A DNA stretch of 39,046 nucleotides from contig JAAELL010000029.1 of NCBI GenBank assembly GCA_024226735.1, positions 1 through 39,046 on the forward strand, written 5' to 3'. This document shows positions 39,016-39,046 of this stretch, in pieces. Under the pieces are notes generated by a model. The model was given only the letters and a program-made list of their open reading frames with translations, was not told the origin of the DNA and did not search any database. This stretch comes from a bacterium. GTDB taxonomy: Bacteria > Planctomycetota > UBA1135 > GCA-002686595. Within the stretch, counting starts at the first letter, position 1, and every line of letters begins with the position of its first letter. A program made the translations under genes and the position numbers.

Positions 39016-39046
39016 ATGGGTGTCCGAAGAGACCGCGCCAAGAAGG
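39016..39046 (+). CDS. Start of an unidentified gene (partial at window edge)
   Basis: ATG at 39016 is preceded by GGAAAGGA with 7-base spacing. The ten visible codons give MGVRRDRAKK, too few to identify the product. The basic start would suit a nucleic-acid-binding or ribosomal-type protein, but that is a guess. Confidence 0.4.
   Translation, partial: MGVRRDRAKK

Overview
The window is GC-rich DNA from a bacterium that I place, by inference, in the Planctomycetota. The grounds are three sulfatases, DUF1080/ThuA proteins, very large secreted multidomain proteins, a PknB-type membrane kinase, and two secreted proteins sharing a GQFGYFL / GETWxFQCW C-terminal domain typical of that phylum. 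No rRNA or other phylogenetic marker is present, so the placement rests on gene content only. | Layout. 1-985 is mobile-element debris: the 3' end of an IS66-type transposase and a broken integrase-type transposase whose reading frame is disrupted by a 16-bp tandem repeat. 986-2861 holds a small exported protein with an apparent frameshift, an orphan lipoprotein, a 182-bp near-palindrome bounded by CTAG, and a decayed Kelch-repeat fragment. 2862-4890 has a methyltransferase divergent from a short-chain dehydrogenase, then the C-terminal stub of a cytochrome P450. 4936-8086 is a tightly overlapping trio (DUF455 ferritin-like protein, ATP-grasp-like protein, lipoprotein sulfatase). It converges on two small membrane proteins (DUF2752, DUF4234). 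A second 183-bp CTAG-bounded palindrome follows at 8958-9140. | 9162-17320 is a three-gene minus-strand operon of exported proteins: an HExxH metallopeptidase, a TPR lipoprotein, and an esterase/beta-propeller/PQQ-propeller/EF-hand fusion. 17459-25382 holds mostly secreted plus-strand proteins (LamG-like protein, orphan protein, metzincin protease, sulfatase), interrupted by a minus-strand ThuA-DUF1080 protein. 25384-28510 carries the kinase and the DNA glycosylase Tag. 28539-33083 encodes a 1514-residue protein joining ThuA, DUF1080, LamG, cytochrome c, DUF6797-like and sorbosone-dehydrogenase-like domains. Then come a sulfatase overlapping a truncated PolX-type HhH protein, a HEAT-like secreted protein, an SLC12-type transporter, a decayed small secreted protein, two tRNAs (Met-CAT, Pro-GGG) and the start of another gene. 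| Working together (inference): most genes encode exported enzymes for sulfated or oxidised glycans, namely sulfatases, a sugar acetylesterase-like domain, two 3-keto-glycoside-hydrolase (DUF1080) proteins, a cytochrome-linked propeller dehydrogenase and two metalloproteases. There is no SusC/D pair, no classical glycoside hydrolase cluster, and no formylglycine-generating enzyme in the window. The least familiar elements are the two CTAG-bounded palindromes, the DUF455/ATP-grasp/sulfatase operon, and the peptidase/TPR/esterase-propeller operon.
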